A DNA stretch of 20,425 bases from Methyloceanibacter sp. (GCA_025449615.1 JANWJA010000051.1:1-20425), one strand, 5' to 3'. Shown: positions 1 through 10,855, counted from the stretch's first letter. Numbers and translations are program-made. The notes: a model not told the origin generated them from the letters alone.

Positions 1-1127
1 GAGCCGTACAGGATCACATTGCGGAAATCCTCCGGCAAATCCTTCCACGGCGTCGTCATCTTCTGCTTGTAGGCGCGTGCCAAAGCTTCCAGCGTCTGTT
101 GATAATAGGGCGAGGTGGCGGAGGTCCGCGTCCAGGGCGCGATGGCGCCGCGCGCCAGAGACAATTTCTCGTCCGGCACGATCAGCTCGGGCTCGAAGAA
201 CAGCTCGGTGCCGAGCCCGTCGCATTCCGGGCACGCTCCATAGGGGTTATTGAACGAGAACAGCCTGGGCTCGATCTCCTCGATGGTGAAGCCCGACACC
301 GGGCAGGCGAACTTCGCCGAGAAGATGATCCTCTCTGCCTGCCCACTTGCCGCAGCCTTCTCCCTCCCCGAGACGGGGAGGGACGAGTCAGAACGTGTGG
401 CTCCCTCGGCAAATTCCACAATGGCGATGCCGTCGTCGGAGAGCCCAAGCGCCGTCTCGAAACTATCGGCAAGCCGCGCGCTCACGTCCGGCCTGACCAC
501 GATGCGGTCCACCACCACGTCGATGTCATGCTTGTATTTCTTGTCGAGGGTCGGGGCCTCGGCGATCTCGTAGAATCTGCCGTCGATCTTGAGGCGCTGG
601 AAGCCCTTCTTCTGCAGCTCGGCGAATTCCTTTTTATATTCGCCCTTCCGCCCGCGCGCGATCGGCGCCAAGAGATAAAGCCGCGTGCCTTCGGACAGCG
701 TCAGCACCCGGTCCACCATTTGACTGACGGTCTGGCTCTCGATCGGCAAGCCCGTCGCCGGCGAATAGGGGATGCCGACCCGCGCCCAGAGCAGCCGCAT
801 ATAGTCGTAGATCTCGGTGACGGTGCCGACGGTCGAGCGCGGATTGCGCGAGGTGGTCTTCTGCTCGATGGAGATCGCCGGCGACAACCCGTCGATATGA
901 TCGACGTCCGGCTTCTGCATCATGTCGAGGAATTGCCGTGCATAGGCCGACAGCGACTCGACATACCGCCGCTGGCCCTCGGCATAGATGGTGTCGAAGG
1001 CGAGGCTCGACTTGCCCGAGCCGGAGAGCCCGGTCAGCACCACAAGTTTCTCGCGCGGCAATTCGAGCGTGACGTTTTTGAGGTTGTGCTCGCGTGCGCC
1101 CCGAATGCTGATGGTTTTTGATGTCAT
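1..1127 (-). CDS. uvrA: UvrA, excinuclease ABC subunit A (N-terminal part, truncated by window edge)
   Basis: UvrA is the damage-sensing ATPase of nucleotide excision repair; it loads UvrB on damaged DNA in the cytoplasm. About 375 N-terminal residues are visible. They begin [19 protein letters not shown], carry the first Walker A motif GLSGSGKSS at residues 33-41, and include the conserved stretches [28 protein letters not shown] and [19 protein letters not shown]. In the first zinc-finger region the leading pair reads CPVS (C275, S278) where E. coli has C-x2-C, while the later CPEC pair is kept; I recall this loss as common in Rhizobiales but could not check. Residues about 242-265 form a Ser/Ala/Gly-rich loop whose DNA holds a perfect palindrome (see repeat at 361-383). 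The ATG at 1127 fits the family N-terminus. No LexA-like box is seen in the 150 bases upstream. Confidence 0.97.
   Translation of the reverse strand, partial: MTSKTISIRGAREHNLKNVTLELPREKLVVLTGLSGSGKSSLAFDTIYAEGQRRYVESLSAYARQFLDMMQKPDVDHIDGLSPAISIEQKTTSRNPRSTVGTVTEIYDYMRLLWARVGIPYSPATGLPIESQTVSQMVDRVLTLSEGTRLYLLAPIARGRKGEYKKEFAELQKKGFQRLKIDGRFYEIAEAPTLDKKYKHDIDVVVDRIVVRPDVSARLADSFETALGLSDDGIAIVEFAEGATRSDSSLPVSGREKAAASGQAERIIFSAKFACPVSGFTIEEIEPRLFSFNNPYGACPECDGLGTELFFEPELIVPDEKLSLARGAIAPWTRTSATSPYYQQTLEALARAYKQKMTTPWKDLPEDFRNVILYG
361..383. repeat. perfect palindrome inside the uvrA coding sequence
   Basis: Two 10-base arms, TCCCTCCCCG and CGGGGAGGGA, are separated by AGA. The reading frame stays open through it (residues about 249-256 read LPVSGRE). 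Similar short GC-rich palindromes are common between genes in Bradyrhizobiaceae, so this looks like an intergenic-type palindromic element that entered a surface loop of UvrA in frame. That origin is inference, because only one copy lies in this window. Confidence 0.6.
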
Positions 1128-1400
1128 TTGGCCTGGATGTGGGGTGTTTTGCCCCCCTTGCAAGCCTTAGTCCTCCAAGGCTTTGGCTTCAAGCGGGCCG
1201 TTGCCACAGGCCGGTTTTTCCCCGGTAATCGAGGGCCTTAGGCCGCTAGCTGCAACTCAGAGTTATCCTCTTGGACGCGTCGAGAATGCAACAGTCACTG
1301 TTGCAAATCCCCACTAATCTTGCGCCGCAAGCCGGGTCGTGGGGGCGTTTCGTCATCACCTGGATCGACTACAACATGTCGTCAGCGCCAGCGCCGCCAA

Positions 1401-1606
1401 TCCTCCGATGCCAAGAAGGGCGGCGCCGACAACGCCTTCCACTTCATCGGCACCACTAAGTTCCACCACAAAAAGGGCGAGTTGTACTACGTCGTGAAGA
1501 ACGGTGATGCAACGGTCGAAGGCGACGTCAATGGCGACGGTAAGGCCGATTTCGCCATACTGCTCAAGCACGTGACGAGGTCGCCGCGATCGATTTCGAT
1601 CTCTGA
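1401..1606 (+). pseudogene. decayed C-terminus of an RTX/M10-type calcium-binding secreted protein
   Basis: The frame starting near 1401 reads AFHFIGTTKFHHKKGELYY, then VEGDVNGDGKADFAILL. This matches the typical end of haemolysin-type or serralysin-C-terminal proteins, which end with an FIG...AGELRY block, an EF-hand-like DVNGDGxADF block, and a final LxxxDFxL. After position 1576 the expected ending appears in another frame (EVAAIDFDL, stop at 1604-1606), which implies a one-base deletion near 1575. Upstream, bases 1347-1400 in yet another frame read VITWIDYNMSSAPAPP, resembling the preceding part of such domains, so there may be a second frameshift near 1400. No N-terminus, GGxGxD repeats or start with a ribosome site are visible. 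I read it as a gene remnant; a real short ORF of unrelated function is less likely. Confidence 0.65.
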
Positions 1607-1678
1607 CCACCTAAGCCAGAGCTGAATGTGAGTGAAATTCGTTTCGGCTAGTGACGGCGCGGCGGCGGATGTGCATAG

Positions 1679-2257
1679 ATGCGCTCCGCCATGAGACTGA
1701 GCCGCACGCAAATCACCCTTCTTGCCGTCGCCGGCATCGTTCTCCTTCAGGCCGTCGTCCTGCTCACCATGGGCCGCGAGCCGATCTGCAAGTGCGGCTA
1801 CATCAAGCTCTGGCACGGCGTGGTCATGAGCTCGGAGAATTCGCAGCACCTCTCCGACTGGTATTCACCCTCGCACATCATCCATGGTTTTATCTTCTAC
1901 GGCTTGCTGTGGTTGTTCGCGCGGCGTCTGTCCTTCGGCATGCGGCTGATCATCGCGACCGGTATCGAAGCATCGTGGGAGATCGTCGAGAATTCGAGCT
2001 GGTTGATCGACCGCTATCGCGCGACCACCGTATCGCTCGACTATTACGGCGACAGCGTCATCAACTCCGTGTTCGACACGCTGTTCATGATCGGCGGATT
2101 TTATTTCGCGCGGATCTCGCCGGTATGGCTGACGGTCACAATCGCCGTCATGCTCGAACTGTTCGTCGGCTACATGATCCGCGACAATCTCACGCTCAAC
2201 GTATTGATGCTGGTCTGGCCGGTGCAGTCCATTCTAGATTGGCAGGCAGGGCGCTAG
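1679..2257 (+). CDS. DUF2585 (UPF0314) family membrane protein
   Basis: A 192-residue protein of a family found mainly in Rhizobiales, of unknown function. Diagnostic stretches are [16 protein letters not shown], then [20 protein letters not shown], and [19 protein letters not shown]. Hydrophobic segments at about residues 14-34, 68-83, 134-150 and 152-172 indicate an inner-membrane protein. Several conserved polar and aromatic residues (His, Trp, Glu, Asn) lie next to the membrane segments, as in integral-membrane enzymes, but no reaction can be assigned. ATG at 1691 is an equally good start, since neither has a clear ribosome site. The stop lies only 8 bases from that of the convergent MAPEG gene. 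Confidence 0.88.
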   Translation: MRSAMRLSRTQITLLAVAGIVLLQAVVLLTMGREPICKCGYIKLWHGVVMSSENSQHLSDWYSPSHIIHGFIFYGLLWLFARRLSFGMRLIIATGIEASWEIVENSSWLIDRYRATTVSLDYYGDSVINSVFDTLFMIGGFYFARISPVWLTVTIAVMLELFVGYMIRDNLTLNVLMLVWPVQSILDWQAGR

Positions 2258-2265
2258 CCAAAGCC

Positions 2266-2883
2266 CTAGAGCGGTACACGGATGCCGAATACCATCATCA
2301 GCATGAGCCAGGCAAAGGCGGCGACCGTCGGATAGAATCCGATGCCGAAGCCGAAGGCGCGCATCAAGGGATTATAGTGATAACCGATCCAGAACAGGAT
2401 GCGGCCGGCTACGAACAAGATCGTGAGCAGGATGAGCGAGCGGGCCTCCTCGGGCGGGCAATACAGTGCCAAACCGGCATTCGCCACGAAGAAGGCGATA
2501 AACTGCTCGAACGTGTTGAGAATGAAGCGGGTGTTGATATCGAGCGCGGAGTGCGGTTTTGCTACACGTCCAACCCACATTTTCGGATCGAGCCGCTGCG
2601 CGGCCACGATGCAGATGCCGATCACACCGGGAAGGATGGCGAAGACCGAATTCTGGACGACGAGCGCCATGCGGTCTCCGGCGTTCCAACTCGTCGGCAC
2701 CCAATGCCAGACCAGTTTGACGCCGGAGAAGAACGCCGCCGAAAAAATCCAGTTTCCAACCAGCACATAAAGGAAAGGCAATTGGCGCGGGCTGAAGCCG
2801 AAGCGCTTGACGCGCGGATCTTCGCGCCGCTCTGGCATTCTGCGTCTTGCGACGTGGTGGCGATGATCGACGGAACGCTGCAT
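2266..2883 (-). CDS. MAPEG family membrane protein
   Basis: A 205-residue, four-helix membrane protein of the MAPEG group (membrane-associated proteins in eicosanoid and glutathione metabolism). The family signature is present: RLDPKM, then RFILNTFEQFIAFF, with RILFWIGYHYNPLMRAFGFG near the C-terminus. Bacterial MAPEG members are mostly uncharacterised; some show glutathione transferase or peroxidase activity, so glutathione dependence is inference. An AGAGGG sequence 5 bases before the ATG at 2883 supports that start, which leaves a basic 25-residue cytoplasmic leader before the first membrane helix. A later ATG at 2838 has no ribosome site. The gene is convergent with the DUF2585 gene and divergent from ssb. 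Confidence 0.85.
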   Translation of the reverse strand: MQRSVDHRHHVARRRMPERREDPRVKRFGFSPRQLPFLYVLVGNWIFSAAFFSGVKLVWHWVPTSWNAGDRMALVVQNSVFAILPGVIGICIVAAQRLDPKMWVGRVAKPHSALDINTRFILNTFEQFIAFFVANAGLALYCPPEEARSLILLTILFVAGRILFWIGYHYNPLMRAFGFGIGFYPTVAAFAWLMLMMVFGIRVPL

Positions 2884-3033
2884 TTCATCCCTCTGAAGAG
2901 TTCGAAGGCCGGAGAGAATGCTCTAATCCAGCTGGAGGTTCGGTTAACGCGAATCCGGCACCGTCGTCGGCTTAAGCCATAGGCCGCAATATTTGAAATC
3001 TCAAGGCCGCTTGAAACGCATCTGGACGGAATA

Positions 3034-3051
3034 GAACAAAACAAGTACAAA
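3034..3051 (+). promoter_or_regulatory. candidate LexA (SOS) box upstream of ssb
   Basis: The direct repeat GAACAAA-N4-GTACAAA matches the alphaproteobacterial LexA pattern GAAC-N7-GAAC (GTTC-N7-GTTC on the other strand) with one mismatch in the second half. A TTGAAA at 3011-3016, 17 bases upstream, could be a -35 element, which would put the box over the -10 region as expected for repression. The box is 109 bases before the ssb start. No footprint evidence is available. Confidence 0.5.
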
Positions 3052-3159
3052 TAACGCTGATGGGGCCTGTGGACAGGTCGGACACGATGGCCGGCGCCTT
3101 GCGATGAACCAAGTCGCGCGGGATAAGTCAGTCGAGCTTTAGCGTTAAAGGGGAGCCTG

Positions 3160-3633
3160 ATGGCAGGGTCGGTAAACAAGGTCATTCTGATCGGTAATCT
3201 GGGCGCCGATCCTGAGGTACGGCACACCCAAGACGGGCGACCCATCGTCAATCTGCGCGTGGCGACCAGCGAGAGCTGGCGCGACAAGGCAAGCGGCGAG
3301 CGCCGCGAGAAGACCGAGTGGCACCGCGTTGTCATCTTCAGCGAAGGCCTCGCCCGTATCGCCGAGCAATATCTGAAGAAGGGCTCCAAGGTTTACCTTG
3401 AGGGCCAACTACAGACGCGGAAGTGGCAGAAGCAGGACGGCACCGACGCCTACTCGACGGAAGTCGTGCTGCAGGGCTTCAACTCGCAATTGACCATGCT
3501 CGACGGCAAATCCAGCGGCGGCGGCGGCGAGGGGCGTGACCAAGGTGGTGGCGGCGGCGATTTCGGACGCTCCGGCCCGCTTGGCGGCGCCGCTTCCTTC
3601 GACAAGGAACTCGACGACGAGATTCCGTTCTAG
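3160..3633 (+). CDS. ssb: single-stranded DNA-binding protein SSB
   Basis: SSB coats single-stranded DNA during replication, recombination and repair, and recruits partner proteins through its acidic tail. The 157-residue protein has the OB-fold at about residues 1-112 (starting [17 protein letters not shown], with WHRVVIF and [20 protein letters not shown]). A Gly-rich linker with GGGG runs follows at about 115-146, and the canonical acidic tip DDEIPF ends the protein. AAGGGGAG, about 6 bases before the ATG, sets the start. A candidate LexA box lies upstream. Length and layout are typical for Rhizobiales. Confidence 0.98.
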   Translation: MAGSVNKVILIGNLGADPEVRHTQDGRPIVNLRVATSESWRDKASGERREKTEWHRVVIFSEGLARIAEQYLKKGSKVYLEGQLQTRKWQKQDGTDAYSTEVVLQGFNSQLTMLDGKSSGGGGEGRDQGGGGGDFGRSGPLGGAASFDKELDDEIPF

Positions 3634-3773
3634 CTTTCCGTCAAAGAATTGGTGAGCGAGCACCTGCACGAGACTTTGCAGGGCTTGAGCCAGCGTCTAT
3701 CTTCGGTGTTCGCAGTCGGCCCGGCGTCTTGATCTAGCCACCGGCTCGCGTCCCTGACGGCAGTCGAGCGAAT

Positions 3774-4244
3774 TTGGACCTCTATCTCGCAGTGAAGTTC
3801 TTGCATATCGCGGGCGCCGCCATCCTGCTCGGCACCGGTCTCGGCATCGCATTCTTTCTTTTCATGGCCGATCGCGTCGGCAACATCGAAGCTCTCGCCA
3901 CCACGCTTCGCCATGTCGTCATCGCCGACTATGTGTTCACCGCAACCGCGGCGATCCTGCAGCCGGTGACCGGGCTCGCCCTGGTCCATCTCGGGGGCTT
4001 TTCTCTGGACCAGACCTGGATCTGGGCGAGCATCGTTCTCTATCCTCTCGTCGGTGCCTGCTGGCTTCCGGTCATCGTCTTGCAGACCAGAATGCGCGAT
4101 CTCGCCGACGCAGCCCTGCACTCCGGGCAGAACTTGCTACCGCCGCTCTATCATCGCCTAATGCGGATCTGGTTCGCGCTCGGCTGGCCGGCCTTCTTGT
4201 CCGTGCTGGCGATTTTCTGGTTGATGGTCGCCAAGCCCACATAA
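3774..4244 (+). CDS. DUF2269 family integral membrane protein
   Basis: A 156-residue membrane protein of the DUF2269 (PF10027) type, function unknown. It begins with the family N-terminus MDLYLAVKFLHIAGAAILLG. Four hydrophobic segments are visible (about residues 7-29, 46-72, 81-102 and 129-151). Between segments three and four sit the conserved RMRDLA and LYHRLMRIWFALGWPAF. The only in-frame start giving the family N-terminus is TTG at 3774: an in-frame stop lies at 3735, with no ATG or GTG between. No good ribosome site is seen, so expression may be weak or coupled to ssb, whose stop is 140 bases upstream. Confidence 0.8.
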   Translation: MDLYLAVKFLHIAGAAILLGTGLGIAFFLFMADRVGNIEALATTLRHVVIADYVFTATAAILQPVTGLALVHLGGFSLDQTWIWASIVLYPLVGACWLPVIVLQTRMRDLADAALHSGQNLLPPLYHRLMRIWFALGWPAFLSVLAIFWLMVAKPT

Positions 4245-4277
4245 AAAAGCCCGGCGCCAAACCGGAGGCACCGGGCT
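4243..4277 (-). terminator. intrinsic terminator of the PRC-barrel gene (possibly bidirectional)
   Basis: An 11-base stem with one mismatch, AGCCCGGCGCC (4248-4258) and GGCACCGGGCT (4267-4277), lies between two convergent genes. Read on the minus strand it is followed directly by six T residues, the classic rho-independent form. On the plus strand the hairpin also follows the DUF2269 stop but has no U-tract. Confidence 0.8.
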
Positions 4278-4300
4278 CTACTCAAACAAACTCTGCGACC

Positions 4301-4927
4301 TTAATAGGTGCGGGAAGAATCCTCGCGGTCGGTCTTGTTCGCGCCTTCCACGACCTGTTGCTCGTCAAGCCGCTGATAGTCGGGTGCCGATGCGATCGTA
4401 TTCTGATCGATGTTCAGCAAGACGGTCAGATTGTTATCGGCGTCACGGGCGATGTTCAGATCCTCGAAAGGCACCGCAACGTCCTTTCCGCCGATGCCGA
4501 GGAAGCTCCCGGCGCGGACCAGCACGGCAACGATCTTACCGCTCTTGTCAGTCACCAGATCATTGATGTCGCCAATGGTCTCGTTCCTGGCATTGACCAC
4601 GGTCTCGCCGATCAGAGTGCTGGCGAGATAGTCGTTGCTTTCCTGCGCTCTCAGAAACTGTTCGCTGCCCGCGCTCGGAGCTTCATTCACTGCCGATTCT
4701 TCCGGCGGCGCGATCGACTGTGACGCTCCCTCGGACGATTGCGGAGAGGGTGCCTCCGTCGATGGCGACATGCTCTTGTCGATCAAGGAAGGTACCTCTG
4801 AGGGACTGTCCGGCGACTGAATGGCCGGCGGACTCATCGTTTCATCTTGCGGCGCCTGATCCTGCGCAAGCGCAGGTGTCACCCCGAGGAACAGGCCCAT
4901 GGCTGTGCAAATGAGAAAGCGGTTCAT
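4301..4927 (-). CDS. exported PRC-barrel domain protein
   Basis: A 208-residue protein with a clear signal peptide (MNRFLICTAMGLFLGVTPALA, cleavage after residue 21). A low-complexity Ser/Pro/Glu/Ala-rich spacer (about 22-90) precedes a PRC-barrel domain (about 98-175) containing LIGETVVNARNETIGDIND, DKSGKIVAVLVRAGSFLGIG and VAVPFEDL. PRC-barrels occur in RimM, in photosynthetic reaction centre H subunits and in many stress-related exported proteins of Rhizobiales; the partner here is unknown. AAGGAG before the ATG fixes the start. A matching EcfG promoter lies upstream (4994-5018), suggesting general stress control. The gene stands alone and ends at its own terminator. Confidence 0.88.
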   Translation of the reverse strand: MNRFLICTAMGLFLGVTPALAQDQAPQDETMSPPAIQSPDSPSEVPSLIDKSMSPSTEAPSPQSSEGASQSIAPPEESAVNEAPSAGSEQFLRAQESNDYLASTLIGETVVNARNETIGDINDLVTDKSGKIVAVLVRAGSFLGIGGKDVAVPFEDLNIARDADNNLTVLLNIDQNTIASAPDYQRLDEQQVVEGANKTDREDSSRTY

Positions 4928-5272
4928 TATGCTCTCCTTGGTGGTTTCTTCGGATGGTTAGGGCGGAGCCGTCACTCCGTCGCCTATCCAACCAACGTTC
5001 GGCTTTGGAGATCGTTCCGAATTTTCTCGTGGAGAATCTCAGCCGCTCACGGCGAATCGGCACTTAACCTCCTGGCAGCGCACGCCGACAGGGCCAAGCA
5101 ACCAATTGAACTATAAGCAAAAATGCGACCAAGTTTGAGTTGCGGAATCGCGCGCAAATCAGCTATAGAAATAGTTCTCTAGCACGCAATTCTTGCTGAG
5201 TGCGGGAGGCCGAAGCCCTCTCGCTGCGCGCAAGCTTGACCCACATATCAATCTAACGGACGCCCAACCTCC
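4928..5272. other. divergent intergenic region between the PRC-barrel gene and gyrA
   Basis: No gene is supported in these 345 bases. The left part carries the EcfG-type promoter of the PRC-barrel gene. The right part should hold the gyrA promoter; the best guess is TTGCGG at 5140-5145 and TATAGA at 5164-5169 (18-base spacer), which is only a weak match. A short inverted repeat TTCTC-GTG-GAGAA lies at 5024-5036. Confidence 0.45.
4994..5018 (-). promoter_or_regulatory. EcfG (general stress sigma factor) promoter of the PRC-barrel gene
   Basis: On the minus strand GGAAC (5018-5014) and CGTT (4997-4994) are separated by exactly 16 bases. This is the established consensus for EcfG, the sigma factor of the alphaproteobacterial PhyR-NepR-EcfG stress response. 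The -10 element ends 67 bases before the ATG at 4927, a normal leader length. Confidence 0.75.
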
Positions 5273-8002
<2,730 letters not shown>

Positions 8003-8021
8003 CGCCTAGCATCGAGCACGA

Positions 8022-8050
8022 TTGACATAGCCGTCACTACTGGTGAGAGA
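8022..8050 (+). promoter_or_regulatory. possible sigma-70-type promoter for coaD
   Basis: A perfect TTGACA hexamer lies at 8022-8027 in the 91-base gap between gyrA and coaD. No convincing -10 follows; the region 8045-8050 (GAGAGA) is at the right distance but a poor match, which is not unusual in this group. It would drive the coaD-cyclophilin-queA-tgt run. Confidence 0.3.
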
Positions 8051-8093
8051 TTGCCCGGCCGCCAAGGCGACACCTCAAGGAGCCACTTTATCC

Positions 8094-8600
8094 ATGCGAT
8101 CAGGCCTTTATCCAGGGAGCTTCGATCCCGTTACCTTCGGCCACATCGATATCGTGCGCCGGGCGGGGAAGCTCGTCGACAGGCTGGTGATCGCCGTCGG
8201 CACTCATCACGACAAGCACCCGCTGTTCACGGCCGCGGAGCGTCTGGAGCTTGCGGCGGAAGTGTTGAAGCCCGTCGCGGCCAAGATCGGCTTTGCCCTC
8301 GAACTGACCACATTCGGTAATCTGACCGTGGAAGCCGCGAAAGAGGCGAAGGCTTCCGTCATCTTCCGGGGCCTTCGTGACGCCGGCGATTTCGACTACG
8401 AGATGCAGATGGCCGGCATGAATGCCGTGCTCGCGCCGGACATGGAGACGGTGTTCTTGGCGTCTTCGCCCGGAACTCGCCACATTGCGGCGAGCCTCGT
8501 CCGTCAAATTGCCGAAATGGGGGGTGACGTGTCTTCCTTCGTCCCGCCCGTGGTGGCGGTCGCCTTGAAGAAGAAATTCGCCGGCTCGGCCGGCAACTGA
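8094..8600 (+). CDS. coaD: phosphopantetheine adenylyltransferase CoaD
   Basis: CoaD transfers AMP from ATP to 4'-phosphopantetheine, the penultimate step of coenzyme A synthesis, in the cytoplasm. The 168-residue protein has the nucleotidyltransferase signature GSFDPVTFGH (residues 8-17), the substrate-contacting FRGLRD near residue 90, and SSPGTRHIAASLVRQIA near 127-143. Length matches the family (E. coli 159). ATG at 8094 is preferred over the in-frame start 17 codons upstream because it gives the family N-terminus MRSGLYPGSFDP and has AAGGAG upstream. It opens a run of five same-strand genes with gaps of 19, 23 and 20 bases and a final overlap, probably one operon. Confidence 0.97.
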   Translation: MRSGLYPGSFDPVTFGHIDIVRRAGKLVDRLVIAVGTHHDKHPLFTAAERLELAAEVLKPVAAKIGFALELTTFGNLTVEAAKEAKASVIFRGLRDAGDFDYEMQMAGMNAVLAPDMETVFLASSPGTRHIAASLVRQIAEMGGDVSSFVPPVVAVALKKKFAGSAGN

Positions 8601-8619
8601 ACTCTAGCGAGGAACCATC

Positions 8620-9261
8620 ATGCTTTATCGGACTGCTGCCACTTTTGCCGTTGCACTGATCTCTGCATTTCCCATCACTGCCGTTCAAGCAGCGGGTCTG
8701 TCCGATCCCGCCTCGCTCAACGAGAAAGCGCCCGATGTCTACAAGGTCAAGTTCGACACCAGCAAAGGTCCCTTCGTCGTCGAGGTGCATCGCGACTGGG
8801 CGCCCAACGGCGCCGACCGCTTCTACAATCTCGTCAAGAACGGCTTCTTCGACAATGACCGGTTCTTCCGCGTGGTCGACGGCTTCATGGTGCAGTTCGG
8901 CATCAACGGCAATCCGAAGCTCTCGAGTGTGTGGCGCGACGCCAACATCAAGGACGATCCGGTGACGCAGAGCAACAAGCGCGGCATGATGACCTTTGCC
9001 ACCGCCGGACCGAACACCCGCACCACGCAAGTGTTCATCAACTTCAACAATAATGTCGGCCTCGACGGTCAAGGCTTCTCGCCGTTCGGCCAAGTCGTGT
9101 CCGGGATGAAAGTCGTCGACTCTCTCTATAACGGCTACGGCGAAGGCGCGCCGCGCGGATCGGGTCCCGATCAGGGACGCGTGCAGTCCGAAGGCAACGC
9201 CTATCTGAACAAAGATTTTCCCATGCTCGATTACATCAAGAAGGCGACGATCGAGCCGTAA
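8620..9261 (+). CDS. periplasmic cyclophilin-type peptidyl-prolyl isomerase
   Basis: This enzyme catalyses cis-trans isomerisation of proline peptide bonds. The 213-residue protein has a signal peptide (hydrophobic residues 5-20, probable cleavage after VQA at 24), so it should act in the periplasm. The cyclophilin core has TSKGPFVVEVHRDWAPNGAD, RFFRVVDGFMVQFG (the equivalent of FHRVIPGFMIQGG, with the catalytic Arg), RTTQVFINFNNN and FSPFGQVVSGM. GCGAGGAA precedes the ATG. It follows coaD by 19 bases and is followed by a cytoplasmic paralogue, so the pair probably serves the two compartments. Confidence 0.94.
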   Translation: MLYRTAATFAVALISAFPITAVQAAGLSDPASLNEKAPDVYKVKFDTSKGPFVVEVHRDWAPNGADRFYNLVKNGFFDNDRFFRVVDGFMVQFGINGNPKLSSVWRDANIKDDPVTQSNKRGMMTFATAGPNTRTTQVFINFNNNVGLDGQGFSPFGQVVSGMKVVDSLYNGYGEGAPRGSGPDQGRVQSEGNAYLNKDFPMLDYIKKATIEP

Positions 9262-9284
9262 GAGCCATCAACGAGGACTACATT

Positions 9285-9752
9285 ATGACCAGCAAGCCGG
9301 AAGACATCTTGATCCTCGACACCACGCGAGGCCCTGTGAAGATCGCCATGCGGCCAGACTTGGCGCCAGGTCATTGCGCGCGGATCAAGGAGCTCGCCCG
9401 CAAAGGCTTTTATGATGGCGTGGTGTTTCATCGCGTCATCGATGGCTTCATGGCGCAGACCGGCGATCCGACTGGCTCCGGCATGGGTGGTTCTGGCCAG
9501 AAGCTGAAAGCCGAGTTCAGCAAGGAGCCGCATTCACGCGGCGCCGTGTCCATGGCGCGGGCGCAAAGTCCCGACTCCGGTGATAGCCAGTTCTTCATCT
9601 GCTTCGACGATGCGAACTTCCTCGACGGCAAATACACAATTTGGGGCCGCGTCATCGAAGGCATGGAGAATGTCGACAAGATCACGCGCGGCGAGCCTCC
9701 GGCCAAGCCCGACAAGATCGTCAGCATAAAGGTCGCGGCCGACGCCGCTTGA
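9285..9752 (+). CDS. cytoplasmic cyclophilin-type peptidyl-prolyl isomerase
   Basis: A 155-residue cyclophilin without a signal peptide, hence cytoplasmic. The active-site block [19 protein letters not shown] spans about residues 48-66. It is followed by [19 protein letters not shown] (the family MANAGPNTNGSQFFI region) and [15 protein letters not shown]. The size and motifs match PpiB-type proteins of alphaproteobacteria. ACGAGGA precedes the ATG. The gene lies 23 bases after the exported cyclophilin and 20 bases before queA, within the same probable operon. Confidence 0.95.
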   Translation: MTSKPEDILILDTTRGPVKIAMRPDLAPGHCARIKELARKGFYDGVVFHRVIDGFMAQTGDPTGSGMGGSGQKLKAEFSKEPHSRGAVSMARAQSPDSGDSQFFICFDDANFLDGKYTIWGRVIEGMENVDKITRGEPPAKPDKIVSIKVAADAA

Positions 9753-9772
9753 GGCGAAGTCCGCCCGATCCC

Positions 9773-10855
9773 GTGCGCGTCGACGATTTCGATTTCGATC
9801 TTCCCGAGGAGATGATCGCGTTGCGCCCGGCGAGCCCGCGGGACGCCTCTCGGCTGCTTGTGGTCGATCCGAAGGGCGAGCCGCCTCTTGCCGATCGGAT
9901 GACTGCCAATCTTCCAGAGCTGTTGGCGCCTGGAGACGCGCTCGTCTTCAACGACACCCGCGTGATCCCAGCCGAGCTTCATGGCACTCGGACACGCGAC
10001 GGCGTGGTGGCTTATGTCTCGGTGACTTTGATCGAGAGGCTCGACGATCATCGCTGGCAGGCTCTGGCGCGCCCGGCGAAGCGATTGAAGCAGGGAGACC
10101 GCATCGTTTTTGGCGATAGCGGCGATGTCTGCCTGGTTGCCATTCTCAATGCGACGGTCGAGGCCCGAGGGGAGGAGGGCGAGGTGACGCTCGATTTTGA
10201 GCTTGCAGGCGCGGCGCTCGACCAGGCCATCGCGACGCTGGGCGCCATGCCCCTGCCGCCCTATATCGCATCGCGCCGGGCGTCGGATGAGCGCGACCGT
10301 ATCGACTACCAGACCATGTTTGCGAGCCACGAAGGCGCTGTCGCGGCACCGACCGCGAGCCTGCATTTCACGCCAAAGCTCATGGAAGCTCTCGCGGCGA
10401 AGGGCATCTCGCGTCATTTCGTGACGCTGCATGTTGGCGCCGGAACCTTTCTCCCGGTACGCAGTGCCGATACTAAGGACCATGTCATGCATGCAGAGCA
10501 GGGCTCGATCTCGGCGGACACCGCTAGCGCGCTGAACGCGGTGAAGGCGAGGGGAGGCAGAATCGTTGCCGTGGGCACCACGTCGCTCAGAATCCTGGAG
10601 AGTGCAACGAACGAAGACGGCCGACTGCAGCTCTTCTCAGGGTCCACGCGGATCTTCATCACGCCGGGCTATCGCTTCCGCTTTGTCGACCGCCTTCTCA
10701 CTAATTTCCATCTGCCGCGCTCGACGTTGTTCATGCTGGTCTCCGCCTTCTCCGGCCTCGACACCATGAAGGCTGCTTACAGCCACGCGATCGAGCAGCG
10801 CTATCGCTTCTATTCTTATGGTGATGCTTGCCTGCTGAGCCCGGAGACCCCCTAA
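9773..10855 (+). CDS. queA: tRNA preQ1(34) S-adenosylmethionine ribosyltransferase-isomerase QueA
   Basis: QueA transfers and isomerises the ribosyl part of S-adenosylmethionine onto preQ1 at position 34 of tRNA, giving epoxyqueuosine. The 360-residue protein has the family motifs [21 protein letters not shown] near the N-terminus, [14 protein letters not shown] (about 58-71), [12 protein letters not shown] (about 219-230), [11 protein letters not shown] and [19 protein letters not shown] at 9773 gives the usual N-terminus ([11 protein letters not shown]); the longer frame beginning at 9641 would overlap the cyclophilin gene and is rejected. The stop TAA shares its last base with the tgt start (TAATG), which suggests translational coupling to the enzyme of the preceding step. 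Confidence 0.97.
   Translation: MRVDDFDFDLPEEMIALRPASPRDASRLLVVDPKGEPPLADRMTANLPELLAPGDALVFNDTRVIPAELHGTRTRDGVVAYVSVTLIERLDDHRWQALARPAKRLKQGDRIVFGDSGDVCLVAILNATVEARGEEGEVTLDFELAGAALDQAIATLGAMPLPPYIASRRASDERDRIDYQTMFASHEGAVAAPTASLHFTPKLMEALAAKGISRHFVTLHVGAGTFLPVRSADTKDHVMHAEQGSISADTASALNAVKARGGRIVAVGTTSLRILESATNEDGRLQLFSGSTRIFITPGYRFRFVDRLLTNFHLPRSTLFMLVSAFSGLDTMKAAYSHAIEQRYRFYSYGDACLLSPETP

Noticed and set aside
99..1121. Long plus-strand reading frame opposite uvrA
   Set aside because: It is the antisense shadow of a well-conserved UvrA sequence; its translation has no recognisable domain and is Arg/His/Asp-rich, as antisense frames of GC-rich genes usually are.
2258..2265. Convergent stop codons with almost no spacing (also at 11986-11989)
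   Set aside because: Close convergent ends are common in compact genomes and no terminator or overlap regulation is visible.
1651..2982. 443-codon plus-strand frame across DUF2585 and MAPEG genes
   Set aside because: It overlaps two recognisable membrane protein genes in other frames and has no domain or ribosome site.
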